Assembly: GCF_030012215.1 (NCBI RefSeq)
Contig: NZ_JASCXX010000028.1
Location: 1 to 64,000 of the forward strand
Source: Anaerobaca lacustris
GTDB lineage: Bacteria; Planctomycetota; Phycisphaerae; Sedimentisphaerales; Anaerobacaceae
DNA: 64,000 nucleotides
Direction of reading: 5' to 3'
Shown here: positions 7,635 through 17,532 of the stretch, piece by piece
How the letters are laid out: the number at the start of each line of letters is the position of its first letter
Numbering within the stretch: the stretch's first letter is position 1
Program-made: the position numbers and the translations under genes
The notes under the pieces: model-generated
The model's database searches: none
What the model was told of the DNA's origin: nothing
The model's input: only the letters and a program-made list of their open reading frames with translations

Positions 7635-9755
7635 CTACTGTGAACGACGCGCCGGGTCGCGCGGGCCGACGGCGGTCACGTCGATCGGCTCGAAGCCCAT
7701 CTTCAGCGCGGGTGAATCAGACTTGAGCCGAAAGTCGTGGTTGTCCGGATCGACGAACAGCGGATCGGCATAGACCGAGCGCGCGTCCTTGCCCGTCTTC
7801 CGCCATTGGTCCCAGGTCATGCCGTTGAACTGGACGTCGTCGCGCTTCTGTGTCGGATTATAGTAGACGTTCCAGTCCATATCGAACGTGCTGGTCGTCT
7901 CGCGCGTGCCGCTGCCGTCCTTGGGGTGGAAATAGAACGTATACGGCTTGTCCTTCCAGTTGCCGTCGAGCAGCTTGCCCTCTTTCCAGTAGACGATGTT
8001 GTTCTCGAAGAAAACGCTCTTGTGCGGCTCGACCCGGCTGCGGCTGAGCTGCTGGAGCCGGCCGAACGCGAAGATGTTGTTGCGGACCGTCACCTCCTTG
8101 CAGAAGTGGATGTTGTAGCCGGCGAACTTCGTGTTGTAGACGACGTTGTTCTCGATGAGGATGTGCGAGGAACCTTCGTCGTTGTAGATGCCCCAGCCCC
8201 CGTAGTGGTTGGCCTCGACGTCGTGAATCAGATTGTTGCGAATCACCGTCCCCGGCGAGATGCCCAGTGTGTAAATCGCCCCCATGTCGGAGAGCAGACC
8301 CTGACCGATGTGGTGGATGTGGTTGAACTCGACGACGTTGTCCCGGCTGACGCTGCGCTGATAACCCCAGACCCAGCCGATCGAGACGCCCGTGTACCAG
8401 CCGTGATGGATCGCGTTGTGGGCGACGTGGTTGCCGCTGGTGTTCATCAGAAGCACGCCGACGGCCGAGGGGTAGTCCTGCCCGTAGTATTGCAGGACAT
8501 TGTCGGCGATGACGTTGTTGCCGGTACGCTCAAGCAGATGGTCCCGCTCGGTGCCGCCGTTGACGCGGAACCCGCCGGCGGCGATGTGGCTGATCTCGTT
8601 GTACGTGAAGTGGTTGTCGGTGCAGCCGAGGCCGATCTCGAAGGCGAACGTGCCGATGTTCGCCACGCGGCAGCGGTCGAACCGGCAATGCCTGGCGCCC
8701 GTCAACGTGATGGCGGCCGGGACGCCGGCCGAGCCCTGCCGGTCGTTCGAGTTGCCGGGCGGCAGGCGCCAGTTCGTGTACTCGAACGACAGGCCGTCGA
8801 AGGCAATGTGCTCGACATACTGCCGATTGACCGGGTCGCCCTCGAAGCGGAGGAACGCCGAGGCGAACGGCGCGACGACTTCGGCGCTCTTGAGATCATC
8901 ACCCGGTCGCGGGATGACGTACAGTACGCCCGTCCGGCGGTTCAGATACCACTCGCCCGGCTCGTCGAGGCCTTCGAAGACGTTCTCTACGATGTAGCGG
9001 GCCCCGTCCTCGCTGAAGTCGTCGGTGAAGACCTTGCCCGCCTTGTGTTTGAACGTCACGAGGTTCTTCTCGGTGTCGATCGACTGGATCGGCAGGTGCG
9101 AGTCGGTCCAGAAGTGGTAGACGATCACCTCGACGTCGTCGAGATTCGTCCAGGCCGGGTCGAGATCGCCGGGCGCGAATTCGAACGACTGGCAGTCCTT
9201 GTGATAATGGACCGTCTTCGGGGTCCCCTCAGGGCAACCCGCCACGCGCAGGAACCCCTCGTTGGGGATGCGGGCCCGACGGTATTGCCGGCCGTTGACG
9301 TAGAGCTGGCGAAAGTCCCACTGGCCTGCCTTGACGGCGGGCACGTCGGCCGTCCAGACGCCGTCTTGCTGCCTCGTCCAGCCGGCGATCCGGCGGCCAC
9401 CGGTGATCACGGGCTGCTCGTTGGCGTACGCGCGATAGAGCACCGGACAGGCGGCGGTTCCCGAATCCGCCGGATCGAGCACCAGCGGTTCGGTCAAAGG
9501 GTGGTGGCCTCCCCGCAAATAGACCGTCACGGGGGCATCGAGAGACCCGCCGGCCTTGAGCTGGCGCACGGCGTCCCTGGCGCGCTCGAGGGTGCGGAAC
9601 GGCCGGTCGATGTCCGTTCCCGTCGCGGCGTCGTCGCCAGCGGGCGCAACGTAAAACACATGTCCCGACACGACTGCAGCCGGGCCACACAAAGTCAGGA
9701 TTGAGATGATGGCGCACAGACAGATGACCATCTCATGGCGTGTGCTGCTCTGCAT
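7635..9755 (-). CDS. Secreted right-handed parallel beta-helix protein (GH141/pectate-lyase-like)
   Basis: This secreted protein has 706 residues and a signal peptide starting MQSSTRHE; AAAGGAGA lies 8 bases upstream and fixes the start. The mature protein opens with FYVAPAGDDAATGTDIDRPF, the usual entry to extracellular beta-helix enzymes, followed by a capping section (VITGGRRIAGW). The central third is a ladder of short coils rich in Asn, such as NNVIADNV, NHVAHNAI, NVVEFNHI, IRNNLIHD and ILIENNVV, typical of a parallel beta-helix. This architecture is shared by GH141 fucosidase or xylanase-like enzymes and related polysaccharide-degrading proteins. The catalytic residues cannot be assigned by eye. 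The start is divergent from the beta-propeller-like gene, with about 130 bases between. Confidence 0.8.
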   Translation of the reverse strand: MQSSTRHEMVICLCAIISILTLCGPAAVVSGHVFYVAPAGDDAATGTDIDRPFRTLERARDAVRQLKAGGSLDAPVTVYLRGGHHPLTEPLVLDPADSGTAACPVLYRAYANEQPVITGGRRIAGWTRQQDGVWTADVPAVKAGQWDFRQLYVNGRQYRRARIPNEGFLRVAGCPEGTPKTVHYHKDCQSFEFAPGDLDPAWTNLDDVEVIVYHFWTDSHLPIQSIDTEKNLVTFKHKAGKVFTDDFSEDGARYIVENVFEGLDEPGEWYLNRRTGVLYVIPRPGDDLKSAEVVAPFASAFLRFEGDPVNRQYVEHIAFDGLSFEYTNWRLPPGNSNDRQGSAGVPAAITLTGARHCRFDRCRVANIGTFAFEIGLGCTDNHFTYNEISHIAAGGFRVNGGTERDHLLERTGNNVIADNVLQYYGQDYPSAVGVLLMNTSGNHVAHNAIHHGWYTGVSIGWVWGYQRSVSRDNVVEFNHIHHIGQGLLSDMGAIYTLGISPGTVIRNNLIHDVEANHYGGWGIYNDEGSSHILIENNVVYNTKFAGYNIHFCKEVTVRNNIFAFGRLQQLSRSRVEPHKSVFFENNIVYWKEGKLLDGNWKDKPYTFYFHPKDGSGTRETTSTFDMDWNVYYNPTQKRDDVQFNGMTWDQWRKTGKDARSVYADPLFVDPDNHDFRLKSDSPALKMGFEPIDVTAVGPRDPARRSQ

Positions 9756-9767
9756 GGAAGTTCTCCT

Positions 9768-9795
9768 TTGTTCCATTGCGCGCGGTTGTTATGAT
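9768..9795 (+). promoter_or_regulatory. Possible sigma-70-type promoter
   Basis: TTGTTC and TATGAT are spaced by 16 bases, about 95 bases before the ATG at 9889. The -10 hexamer matches the consensus at five of six positions. The element lies just upstream of the divergent beta-helix gene's start. Confidence 0.35.
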
Positions 9796-9888
9796 GGTAT
9801 CCGGTCTGCGTCGTCTCTGCCGGACACGCCTGCCACGCTGTATAGCATAGTTCCGGACCAACGTCCACCCCGCTTCAGGGAGACAACC

Positions 9889-11172
9889 ATGCGTCACGAC
9901 ATGCCGTACGCAAATGTCTTAGCCCCAGGATCTCTTCGGGCCCAGCGCGTTGTGGGCGCTCTTGCCGGCCTGCTGGTGGTCCTGTCCCAGATCGGCCAAG
10001 CCCGCCCTGGGCCCATGCCCATGGGGGTCACATTCGAGACCGACACGCTCTGGCGATCGGACGGATACGGCGACAACTGGTGCCTGACCTGGGCGGCCGA
10101 CGACGCGCAGATCACCAATATGTGTGACGGCAACTGGCTGAGCGAGGCAACGAGCTACCACAACATGGCCTACCGCATCACCGGCGGGCCGGAGGGCTTC
10201 AGGCGGAACCGACTGACCGGCTACCCGCGATTCGTGATGGGAACGAAAGACGACAATAGCTGGTTCGGATACGGGATCGTCTCGACTAACGGGGTCCTTT
10301 ACTCGGTGATCTCAAAGACCCCGGGTGACAGATGGTCCGGGCCGTTCCGGGGCATCAAACTGCTGCGCTCCGACGACAACGGCGCCACGTGGTCCCGCAT
10401 CGACCGCGAGGGCAACCGTCGCCCGCTCGAACCAGACGATCCGGAGCGCAACGAGGTCAACGATGCCGAGATGTTCTTCCTGGAAGAGCACGGCCTGCCG
10501 CACCAGCACAAGCAGGCGTATCCGTTCTCGTTTCTGGACTTTGCGCAGCACGGCCGGGACAACCGGCTCGCCCGCGACGAGTACCTCTACATGTACTCGC
10601 CCGAAGGAGCGCATTCGCACCAGCTCCTGCTGGCCCGGGCCCCGGCCGACCGGCTTGAGGTCCGTGCGGCCTGGGAGTACTTCGTGCGACGCGAGGACGA
10701 AGGCACCGTTTGGAGTCATGACATCGCCGAGCGCGGAGCGGTCCACGAGTTCCCCCGAACCAGCGCCGACGGTCGGGTTTTCGGCTGGTACTCGTGGCTG
10801 CCCTCGGTCGTCTGGAACGAAGGGCTGGGACTCTATATCATGGTCAACGGCGGCACCTACGGCGGACGTGAAATGACCGACTCGGACCCGGACTATTACG
10901 ACGCCTGGATGCACACCGAGACCGGCAGTCTCGGCTTTTGGTATGCGGCCAACCCCTGGGGCCCCTGGCGGCGGTTCTTCTATGCCGACGACTGGACGGT
11001 GGACGATCCGAGGAATCGAACGTACCAGCCCAAGCTCTCGCCGAAATGGATCAGCGCCGACGGCCGGCAGATGGTGTTGATCTGGTCGGACGCCATGAAG
11101 AACGAGGCCGGTCGCTCCCATACGGTCAACTACAAGTGGAACCACATGAAGATCACGATCCGGACCGAATGA
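9889..11172 (+). CDS. Secreted beta-propeller-like protein (DUF4185-like)
   Basis: This exported protein of 427 residues has a signal-like N-terminus (VVGALAGLLVVLSQIGQA). AGGGAG before ATG 9889 argues for this start and against a longer frame. The body contains repeated beta-sheet signatures, including LLRSDDNGATWSRID, an Asp-box-like turn seen in sialidase and other propeller proteins, and later blocks (SWLPSVVWNEGLGLYIMV, GSLGFWYAANPWGPW, YQPKLSPKWIS) like those in DUF4185 or GH43-like propellers. It probably binds or cleaves a carbohydrate outside the cell; no catalytic triad could be assigned. It is followed after 132 bases by a prepilin gene on the same strand. Confidence 0.6.
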   Translation: MRHDMPYANVLAPGSLRAQRVVGALAGLLVVLSQIGQARPGPMPMGVTFETDTLWRSDGYGDNWCLTWAADDAQITNMCDGNWLSEATSYHNMAYRITGGPEGFRRNRLTGYPRFVMGTKDDNSWFGYGIVSTNGVLYSVISKTPGDRWSGPFRGIKLLRSDDNGATWSRIDREGNRRPLEPDDPERNEVNDAEMFFLEEHGLPHQHKQAYPFSFLDFAQHGRDNRLARDEYLYMYSPEGAHSHQLLLARAPADRLEVRAAWEYFVRREDEGTVWSHDIAERGAVHEFPRTSADGRVFGWYSWLPSVVWNEGLGLYIMVNGGTYGGREMTDSDPDYYDAWMHTETGSLGFWYAANPWGPWRRFFYADDWTVDDPRNRTYQPKLSPKWISADGRQMVLIWSDAMKNEAGRSHTVNYKWNHMKITIRTE

Positions 11173-11304
11173 CGGAACGTCTTGACCACACGGAGGGCAC
11201 AGAACGATTATCGCACTTGCATTCTCGGTTCCGGCACGGTAGGCTAATGGTCAGCGGTTGTTGCGACTGTGGCGTACCTGTCCTGAGAAGGGAGGGATAC
11301 TCGC

Positions 11305-12135
11305 ATGACGTGTGCTTATGAGGCAGAGCGGGCGAAGAGAGGATTCACGCTGATCGAGTTGCTGGTCGTCATCGCGATCATCGCCGTGCTGCTGAGCATC
11401 CTGCTGCCGGCGCTGGGGGTTGTTCGCGAGCAGGGACGCCGACTGGTCTGCGGCCAGAACGAAAAGAACATGGGCCTGGGCCTGTTCGCCTACGCCAACG
11501 ACTACGACGGCAAGCTGCCGCTGAACGACGTCGACCGCTGGCTGTTCGACGTCTCCTATTGGACGACGGACATCATCCTCAAGACGGGCGCGTTCGACCG
11601 GGACATCTTTTACTGCCCGTCCTGGAGCCAGCGCAACAGCATCCTCTACTGGCGCTACGGAGAGAACTTCCCGGCCGGAACGCCCGAAAGCCTTCTCACG
11701 CCGGAGCCCGCCGCCGAGGCGACCCGAAAGGATTACCACCGCATCATGGGCTACTACTGGCTCCTCGACACGAAAGCCGGTCGGCCCAATCCGCCGATGA
11801 GCCCCGACGGGGTGACGAAACGGTGGGTGCGGACGACAACGTCTACGAAGACGCAAGCCACAGACAAATCGATACCGCCGGCAGCGATGGAGCTGATCAC
11901 CGACGTGACCGCCAGCGACGGACCGGACCGCCAGACCGCCGACTTCACCGGGGCCACCGGGGGCTGCTTCACCCGATGGGGCGTCTACGACCGGAGCAAC
12001 CATATCCGAAGCGGCACCAAGGCCGCCGGCGGCAATATCCTCTTCCTCGACGGCCACGTCACCTGGCGACGGTTCCAGGAAATGGAACACCGCTGGTTCT
12101 ACAACGTCTTCGCAAACCCCTGCATGTGGTGGTAG
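11305..12135 (+). CDS. Prepilin-type protein with H-x9-DG domain
   Basis: This pseudopilin-like protein of 276 residues has a textbook class III signal, [18 protein letters not shown], cut between Gly13 and Phe14, with Glu18 as the +5 glutamate. The soluble part carries [11 protein letters not shown], a FYCPSWS motif and a C-terminal [16 protein letters not shown], the H-x9-DG type block common to planctomycete prepilin-like proteins. GGGAGGG lies upstream of the ATG. It is followed by the amylase gene after only five bases, so it is probably co-transcribed with the carbohydrate-active genes. That arrangement recurs in planctomycetes but is not functionally explained. Confidence 0.85.
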   Translation: MTCAYEAERAKRGFTLIELLVVIAIIAVLLSILLPALGVVREQGRRLVCGQNEKNMGLGLFAYANDYDGKLPLNDVDRWLFDVSYWTTDIILKTGAFDRDIFYCPSWSQRNSILYWRYGENFPAGTPESLLTPEPAAEATRKDYHRIMGYYWLLDTKAGRPNPPMSPDGVTKRWVRTTTSTKTQATDKSIPPAAMELITDVTASDGPDRQTADFTGATGGCFTRWGVYDRSNHIRSGTKAAGGNILFLDGHVTWRRFQEMEHRWFYNVFANPCMWW

Positions 12136-12140
12136 CTTTC

Positions 12141-13955
12141 ATGACTTCGCACACGTCTGACTCACGTCGGTTCCTGCTGGCAGTAGCGGTCTGTTTCTGC
12201 GCCGTCTCCCCGACCTCGGCCAACTGGTATGCCGACGCCCTGTGGTATCAGGTCTTTCCGGAGCGGTTCCGTAACGGGGACCCGACAAACGACCCGACGC
12301 CGGCCAGCCTCGAAGGGACCTGGCCCTATTTCGTCCCGGGGGGCTGGCGGGTGGTCCCCTGGACTTCCGACTGGTACGTGTTGCAGCCCTGGGAACAGGC
12401 GGACGGGAAGGGGTTCTATGTCCATGCGCAGTTGCGACGCTACGGCGGCGATTTGCAGGGCCTCCTCGACAAGCTCGATTATCTGAGAGACCTCGGCGTC
12501 AACGCGCTCTATCTGAACCCCGTCTTCGAATCCGCCTCGCTGCACAAATACGGCGCGACGATGTACCACCACGTGGACAAGCATTTCGGACCCGACCCGG
12601 CAGGCGATTTGAGACTGTTTGCCACGGAAGACCCCGCCGACCCTGCCACCTGGCAATGGAGCGCCGCCGATCAACTGTTCCTGAAAGTGATCGCAGAGGT
12701 CCACCGGCGTGACATGCGGATCATTATCGATGGGGTCTTCAACCACGTCGGGATTCCGTTCTGGGCGTTCCAGCGGGCCCGCCAAGAAGGCCCGGAAAGC
12801 CCGTTCGCCAAGTGGTTCCACATCACGCGGTGGGACGATCCCGCAACTGAGGCTGATGAGTTCGACTACCGGGGCTGGGCGGGGATCAAGGACCTGCCCG
12901 AATTCCGCAAGGATGAGCAGGGACCTCATCCCGAGGTCAAGGCGCATTTCCAGGCTGTGCTGCGACGCTGGATGGACCCGGACGGCGATGGCGATCCATC
13001 CGACGGGATCGATGGTTGGCGTTTGGACGTCGCGGCCGAAGTCCCGCTGGCCTTCTGGAAGGAATTTCGCGGTTGGGTCAAGGCGATCAATCCGCAGGCC
13101 TATCTCACCGGTGAGATCTGGTGGGACGACTATCGGCAGTGCACGTTCAAGGACGCGAGCCCCTGGCTGGACGACGCCTTCGACGGTGTGATGAACTATC
13201 GCTTTGGCGACGCGGTCTATCGGTTCTTCAACCAGACCGAGCCGATCTCTGCCACCGCGTTCGCCGGCCTGCTGGCAGACCTGCATCGCGATTATGGGTA
13301 TGAACGCTGCCTGGACCTCCAGAATCTCCTTGGCTCGCACGATACGTCCCGCATCGGCTCGGCGGTCGTCAATCCCGCGTATCGCCAGGACCACGAGGCC
13401 AACCTCCAGAGCAACCGCCACTACGAGGTCCGCAAACCGAATGCAACTGAGAAGCAGCGATGGAAACAGATGGTCGCGTTTCAGTTCCTCGCGCCCGGTG
13501 CACCGTATGTCTATTACGGCGATGAGGCGGGCATGTGGGGCGCCGACGATCCCGATTGCCGCAAGCCGATGGTCTGGGACGATCTGTCCTACGAAGCGGA
13601 GCGTGCTCATCCATGGGGACGATCGCGTCCCGTCGATACCGTCCGGCCCGACACCGACATGCTGGATTTCTACCGCACGCTCGCTACATGGAGGCGGCAA
13701 TATCACGCGCTGCGGCGTGGCACATTCAGGATTCTGCTGGCCGACGACCGGCATCGCCTCATCGCCTTCGAACGTACGTTTGAGCGGATGCAGGTCGTGG
13801 CAGTCTTCAATGCGACGGACCGCCCGTGCGAAGTGTCCTGGATACAATTGGGCCTGCGTCAATCGGACTCATGGCGGTTCATCGCAGGAAGGGACCATCC
13901 ACGCGAGATGATTCCGGTCGAAGCGCGGGGTTTCGTCCTGCTGGTTCGAGAATAG
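12141..13955 (+). CDS. Secreted GH13 alpha-amylase family protein
   Basis: This 604-residue protein has a signal peptide (LLAVAVCFCAVSPTSA). All four GH13 regions are visible: region I DGVFNHVG (from Asp197); region II GWRLDVAAEV with the nucleophile Asp296; region III LTGEIWW with the acid/base Glu325; region IV GSHDTSR with Asp401. The opening WYQVFPERFRNGDPTNDP is characteristic of the neopullulanase/cyclomaltodextrinase branch, which cleaves alpha-1,4 and often alpha-1,6 links in pullulan, cyclodextrins or starch. A C-terminal beta-sandwich (IAFERTFERMQVVAVFNA) closes it. It starts five bases after the prepilin gene and is followed after 22 bases by the GH106-like gene. Exact specificity is not deducible. 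Confidence 0.9.
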   Translation: MTSHTSDSRRFLLAVAVCFCAVSPTSANWYADALWYQVFPERFRNGDPTNDPTPASLEGTWPYFVPGGWRVVPWTSDWYVLQPWEQADGKGFYVHAQLRRYGGDLQGLLDKLDYLRDLGVNALYLNPVFESASLHKYGATMYHHVDKHFGPDPAGDLRLFATEDPADPATWQWSAADQLFLKVIAEVHRRDMRIIIDGVFNHVGIPFWAFQRARQEGPESPFAKWFHITRWDDPATEADEFDYRGWAGIKDLPEFRKDEQGPHPEVKAHFQAVLRRWMDPDGDGDPSDGIDGWRLDVAAEVPLAFWKEFRGWVKAINPQAYLTGEIWWDDYRQCTFKDASPWLDDAFDGVMNYRFGDAVYRFFNQTEPISATAFAGLLADLHRDYGYERCLDLQNLLGSHDTSRIGSAVVNPAYRQDHEANLQSNRHYEVRKPNATEKQRWKQMVAFQFLAPGAPYVYYGDEAGMWGADDPDCRKPMVWDDLSYEAERAHPWGRSRPVDTVRPDTDMLDFYRTLATWRRQYHALRRGTFRILLADDRHRLIAFERTFERMQVVAVFNATDRPCEVSWIQLGLRQSDSWRFIAGRDHPREMIPVEARGFVLLVRE

Positions 13956-13977
13956 AAATTGGTTGAGAGGTTACCGG

Positions 13978-16900
13978 ATGGTTCTACGTTGCTGGTTGCT
14001 GATCTCGATGGCGATGCTCCTTGTGACGCCAGCACCCTCGGCGGAGGCGTCCGCCGACGACAGCTTGTTGGCCGGATTCAGCGAACCGCCGCTGCCGGCC
14101 CGACCGTCGGTCTATTGGTCCTGGATCAACGGACTGACGAACGCCGAGCAGATGACGCACGAGCTGGAGGAGATGAAGGCCAAGGGCATCGGTGGCGTGT
14201 ACATCTTCGACGTCGGGGCGCGCGATCCGGCGGGGATCGTGCCGGCCGGCCCGGCGTTCATGGGGCCGGAATCGCTGGAGGCCATCGGCCACACCGTTCG
14301 CGAAGCGACCCGGGTCGGCATGGAGGTGGGTCTGGTCACATCGAGCAGTTGGAACTGCGGCGGACCCTGGGTCCCGCCCCGGTATGCCAGCATGGGCCTC
14401 TATCATTGCCAGATCACCGCGACCGGCCCGGCGCGCCTCGATACGCCCCTGCCCATGCCCGCCCTGCCGGGGCGAGCGCCGCGCGGGCCCGACGGCAAGC
14501 CGGCCTACGTCAAAGACGTAGCGGTCCTGGCGATCCCGGCGCCGCAGCGACTGGCCGGGCATGAATTCCTCTTCGAACTGGCGCCGCCCGGAACGCACAC
14601 CATCGACCGCGTGGTCCTGTACAACACGCCCAGCGGCGACGAGAAGCAATACGGCCCGATGCATCTGTTCGCCAAGGATTTCGTCGTCTCCGTTTCGACG
14701 CAGGGCACCGAGCCCGACGCCTTCGGCGAACTCGTGCGGGCGGGGCTTGAACCCAACGCGGAAGCTCAGACGTTCCGCTTCGAACCGGTGCAAGCGCGAT
14801 ACGTTCGGCTCGTTGTCCTGTCGGGCCACAACCCGAAGTTCGAGCGTATCCAACTGGGCGAGTTCGAGGTCTACGCGACCGACGGCGTCAACGTCGCCAA
14901 CGCCTATCACGCCGACGGCAGCAAGACCGCCGCGAGTCTGCTGCACAGCAGCTCGGCCCTGGGCAGCGAGACGGAACGGAACTGGACGGCGGCGAACATC
15001 CACGACGGCGTCAAGTCGGGTCCGGCCGGAAGCTGGTCGTCGCCCGGGCTGCCGCCCCTGATCCTCGAAGGTCCGGATGCCGTGATCGACGTGACGGACC
15101 GCGTCGACGCGAACGGGCATCTCGATTGGGACATCCCCGAAGGCGAATGGATCATCATGCGGTTCGTCTGCGCCAATACGGGCCTGTCGCTGCGGCTGCC
15201 GAGTCCCAACTCCGGCGGGCTCGCCATCGACCATTTCAACGCCGAGGCGACGAAGTTTCATTTCGAGTACCTGCTGGAGAAGCTGCGCGAGGAACTGGGC
15301 GACTTCAAAGACACGGCGCTCAAGCAGATGTACGTGTGCAGCTACGAGCTGAGCGGCTCGACGTGGACGCCTGACTTTCTGGCGCAGTTCGCCCGGCGGT
15401 GCGGGTACGACATGACGCGGTATCTGCCGCTGCTGGCCGGCTGCACGCTGAAGGACCACGAGGCGGCGCGGCGATTCGATTACGACTATCGAAAGACGCT
15501 GGGCGATCTGCTGGTTGATGCCTTCTACAAGACCGCGACGGAGTTGTCGAACGAGCACGGCCTGCTTCTGTGCGCCGAGGCGGGCGGGCCGGGACCGCCG
15601 CTGCATCAGGTACCCGTCGATGCCCTCAAGGCGCTCGGGGCGCTGGACATCCCGCGCGGCGAGTTCTGGAAGGAGCACAACGTCTGGGTGGTGAAGGAGA
15701 CCGCGTGCGCCGCCCACATCTACGGCAAGAGCCAGGTCGATATGGAGGCGTTCACAAGCTGGCGGCACTGGCAGGACGGGCCGTTCGAGCTCAAACCCAT
15801 CGCCGACCGGGCCTTCTGCGACGGGGCGAACCATTTCACGTTTCACACCGCCGCACACAACCCCTCGGCGACGGACCGGCCCGGCTGGGTCTACCACGCC
15901 GGCACGCACATCAGTCCGAGCATCGCCTGGTGGCCCAAGGCCAGGCCGTGGATCGATTATCTTTCGCGGTGCAGCTTCCTGCTCCAGCAGGGCCTCTTCG
16001 TCGCCGACGTGTGCTACTACTACGGCGACCAGGGCTTCAACTTCGTGCCGCCCAAGCAGATCGATCCGTCCCTGGGCTTCGGCTACGACTACGACGTAAC
16101 CAATGCCGAGGTGCTCCTGAAGCGGATGAGCGTCAAGGACGGCCGCGTGACATTGCCCGACAGGATGGGTTACGAATTGCTCGTTTTGCCCGAGCGCGAC
16201 GACATCGACCTGGCCGTGCTTGAGAAGATCGAGCAACTGGTAAACGACGGCGCCACAGTCGTCGGCCCCAAGCCGACACGGTCCACCGGCCTGGCCGATC
16301 GCGCCGGCCGCGATGCGCAGGTGCGCCGGCTCGCCGACCGCCTCTGGGGCCCCTGCGACGGCACGACTGTCCGGGAGCACGCCTATGGCAAGGGCACGAT
16401 CGTCTGGGGCAAGACGCTGCGCGACATCCTCGAAGAGCGCGGGATCGGCCCCGATTTCGCCGCGTTCTCACCACGAAGTGACATTCAGTATCCGCTGGAC
16501 TACATTCACCGTCGCACGTCGAACGCGGACATCTACTTCGTCAGCAACAGAACCGACCGCTGGGAGGACGTGGCGTGCGCGTTCCGCGTCGCGGACCGGA
16601 CGCCGCAACTGTGGATGCCCGACACCGGCGAGATTCGCTCCTGCAAATTCGACCGCGACAACAAAGGCACCACGCGCATCCCGTTGCGGCTGGCCCCATA
16701 CGACAGCGTGTTCGTGGTCTTCCGGGATCGTGCCGAGGACCTGCCGATGGCCGAGCAGTTCCCCAGATCGGGTGATGCCCGCCACCTCAGCGGGCCGTGG
16801 GATGTGCGTTTTCCGCAAGGCTGGGGCGCGCCGCCCTCGAAGACCTTCGACAGACTCGTCTCCTGGACGGACGTCGACGACGAGGGCGTGAAGTACTTCT

Positions 16901-17298
16901 CGGGAGTCGCGTCCTATCACAACACGTTCGACGTCAGCGCCGATCAGATCGCGCCGCGTCGGCGGATTGTGCTCGACCTGGGCGAGGTGCGATTCGTCGC
17001 CGAGGTCCATCTCAACGGGCAAAGCCTTGGCACCCTGTGGAAGCCGCCCTTTCAGATCGAGATCACCGACGCCGTCCGCGCGGGCACGAACCGGCTCGTC
17101 GTCGAGGTCGCCAACACATGGTCGAACCGGCTCGTCGGCGATGCGCAGTCGCCCGACGGACCGAAGTTCTGCCGGACCAATATCGACCGGTCCCTCACGT
17201 GGCAAGTGCCCTGGAAAGACACCCCCCTGCTCGAATCGGGCCTGCTCGGCCCGATCCGACTGATCACAACCAGCCACGTGACGCCACCACGGCGGTGA
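13978..17298 (+). CDS. Secreted GH106-like alpha-L-rhamnosidase
   Basis: This large exported glycosidase has 1,106 residues. AGAGG lies 8 bases before the ATG, and the signal peptide is LLISMAMLLVTPAPSAEA. Its start, PRPSVYWSWINGLTNAEQ, then KAKGIGGVYIFDVGA, matches the opening of the GH106 TIM barrel; the long middle includes DAVIDVTDRVDANGHLDW and a Glu-containing CAEAGGPGPP segment. The C-terminus has a galactose-binding-like sandwich (GEVRFVAEVHLNGQSLGTLW, ending NTWSNRLVGD) typical for this family. GH106 enzymes release terminal L-rhamnose from pectic or bacterial glycans. It is probably co-transcribed with the amylase. The fit is good by architecture and length, but specificity is unproven. 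Confidence 0.75.
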   Translation: MVLRCWLLISMAMLLVTPAPSAEASADDSLLAGFSEPPLPARPSVYWSWINGLTNAEQMTHELEEMKAKGIGGVYIFDVGARDPAGIVPAGPAFMGPESLEAIGHTVREATRVGMEVGLVTSSSWNCGGPWVPPRYASMGLYHCQITATGPARLDTPLPMPALPGRAPRGPDGKPAYVKDVAVLAIPAPQRLAGHEFLFELAPPGTHTIDRVVLYNTPSGDEKQYGPMHLFAKDFVVSVSTQGTEPDAFGELVRAGLEPNAEAQTFRFEPVQARYVRLVVLSGHNPKFERIQLGEFEVYATDGVNVANAYHADGSKTAASLLHSSSALGSETERNWTAANIHDGVKSGPAGSWSSPGLPPLILEGPDAVIDVTDRVDANGHLDWDIPEGEWIIMRFVCANTGLSLRLPSPNSGGLAIDHFNAEATKFHFEYLLEKLREELGDFKDTALKQMYVCSYELSGSTWTPDFLAQFARRCGYDMTRYLPLLAGCTLKDHEAARRFDYDYRKTLGDLLVDAFYKTATELSNEHGLLLCAEAGGPGPPLHQVPVDALKALGALDIPRGEFWKEHNVWVVKETACAAHIYGKSQVDMEAFTSWRHWQDGPFELKPIADRAFCDGANHFTFHTAAHNPSATDRPGWVYHAGTHISPSIAWWPKARPWIDYLSRCSFLLQQGLFVADVCYYYGDQGFNFVPPKQIDPSLGFGYDYDVTNAEVLLKRMSVKDGRVTLPDRMGYELLVLPERDDIDLAVLEKIEQLVNDGATVVGPKPTRSTGLADRAGRDAQVRRLADRLWGPCDGTTVREHAYGKGTIVWGKTLRDILEERGIGPDFAAFSPRSDIQYPLDYIHRRTSNADIYFVSNRTDRWEDVACAFRVADRTPQLWMPDTGEIRSCKFDRDNKGTTRIPLRLAPYDSVFVVFRDRAEDLPMAEQFPRSGDARHLSGPWDVRFPQGWGAPPSKTFDRLVSWTDVDDEGVKYFSGVASYHNTFDVSADQIAPRRRIVLDLGEVRFVAEVHLNGQSLGTLWKPPFQIEITDAVRAGTNRLVVEVANTWSNRLVGDAQSPDGPKFCRTNIDRSLTWQVPWKDTPLLESGLLGPIRLITTSHVTPPRR

Positions 17299-17532
17299 CG
17301 GGGTGTGCCAGACCGGGCGGACCCTTCCCCGGCCGGCGCGAATATGTGGGCAATTCCCCTGATCGCGTTTCGAGTATTTTCCCTATGGCCGGCTCGACAG
17401 AGGCGCACTACGCTGAGCGTGTGCTGGAATTGCGCGGGCGAGTCAGACCGACGATGCCGTGCAAGACCGCTGCCACGGATGGACATCGGCAGGGACGTGG
17501 ATCGGGGCGCAGGAGAGAATGGGACGGATCGA

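Noticed and set aside
13984-16380. A 798-codon minus-strand frame inside the GH106-like gene
   Set aside because: It is a codon-bias shadow: the opposite strand encodes a full-length recognisable family, and the shadow product has no motif or signal.
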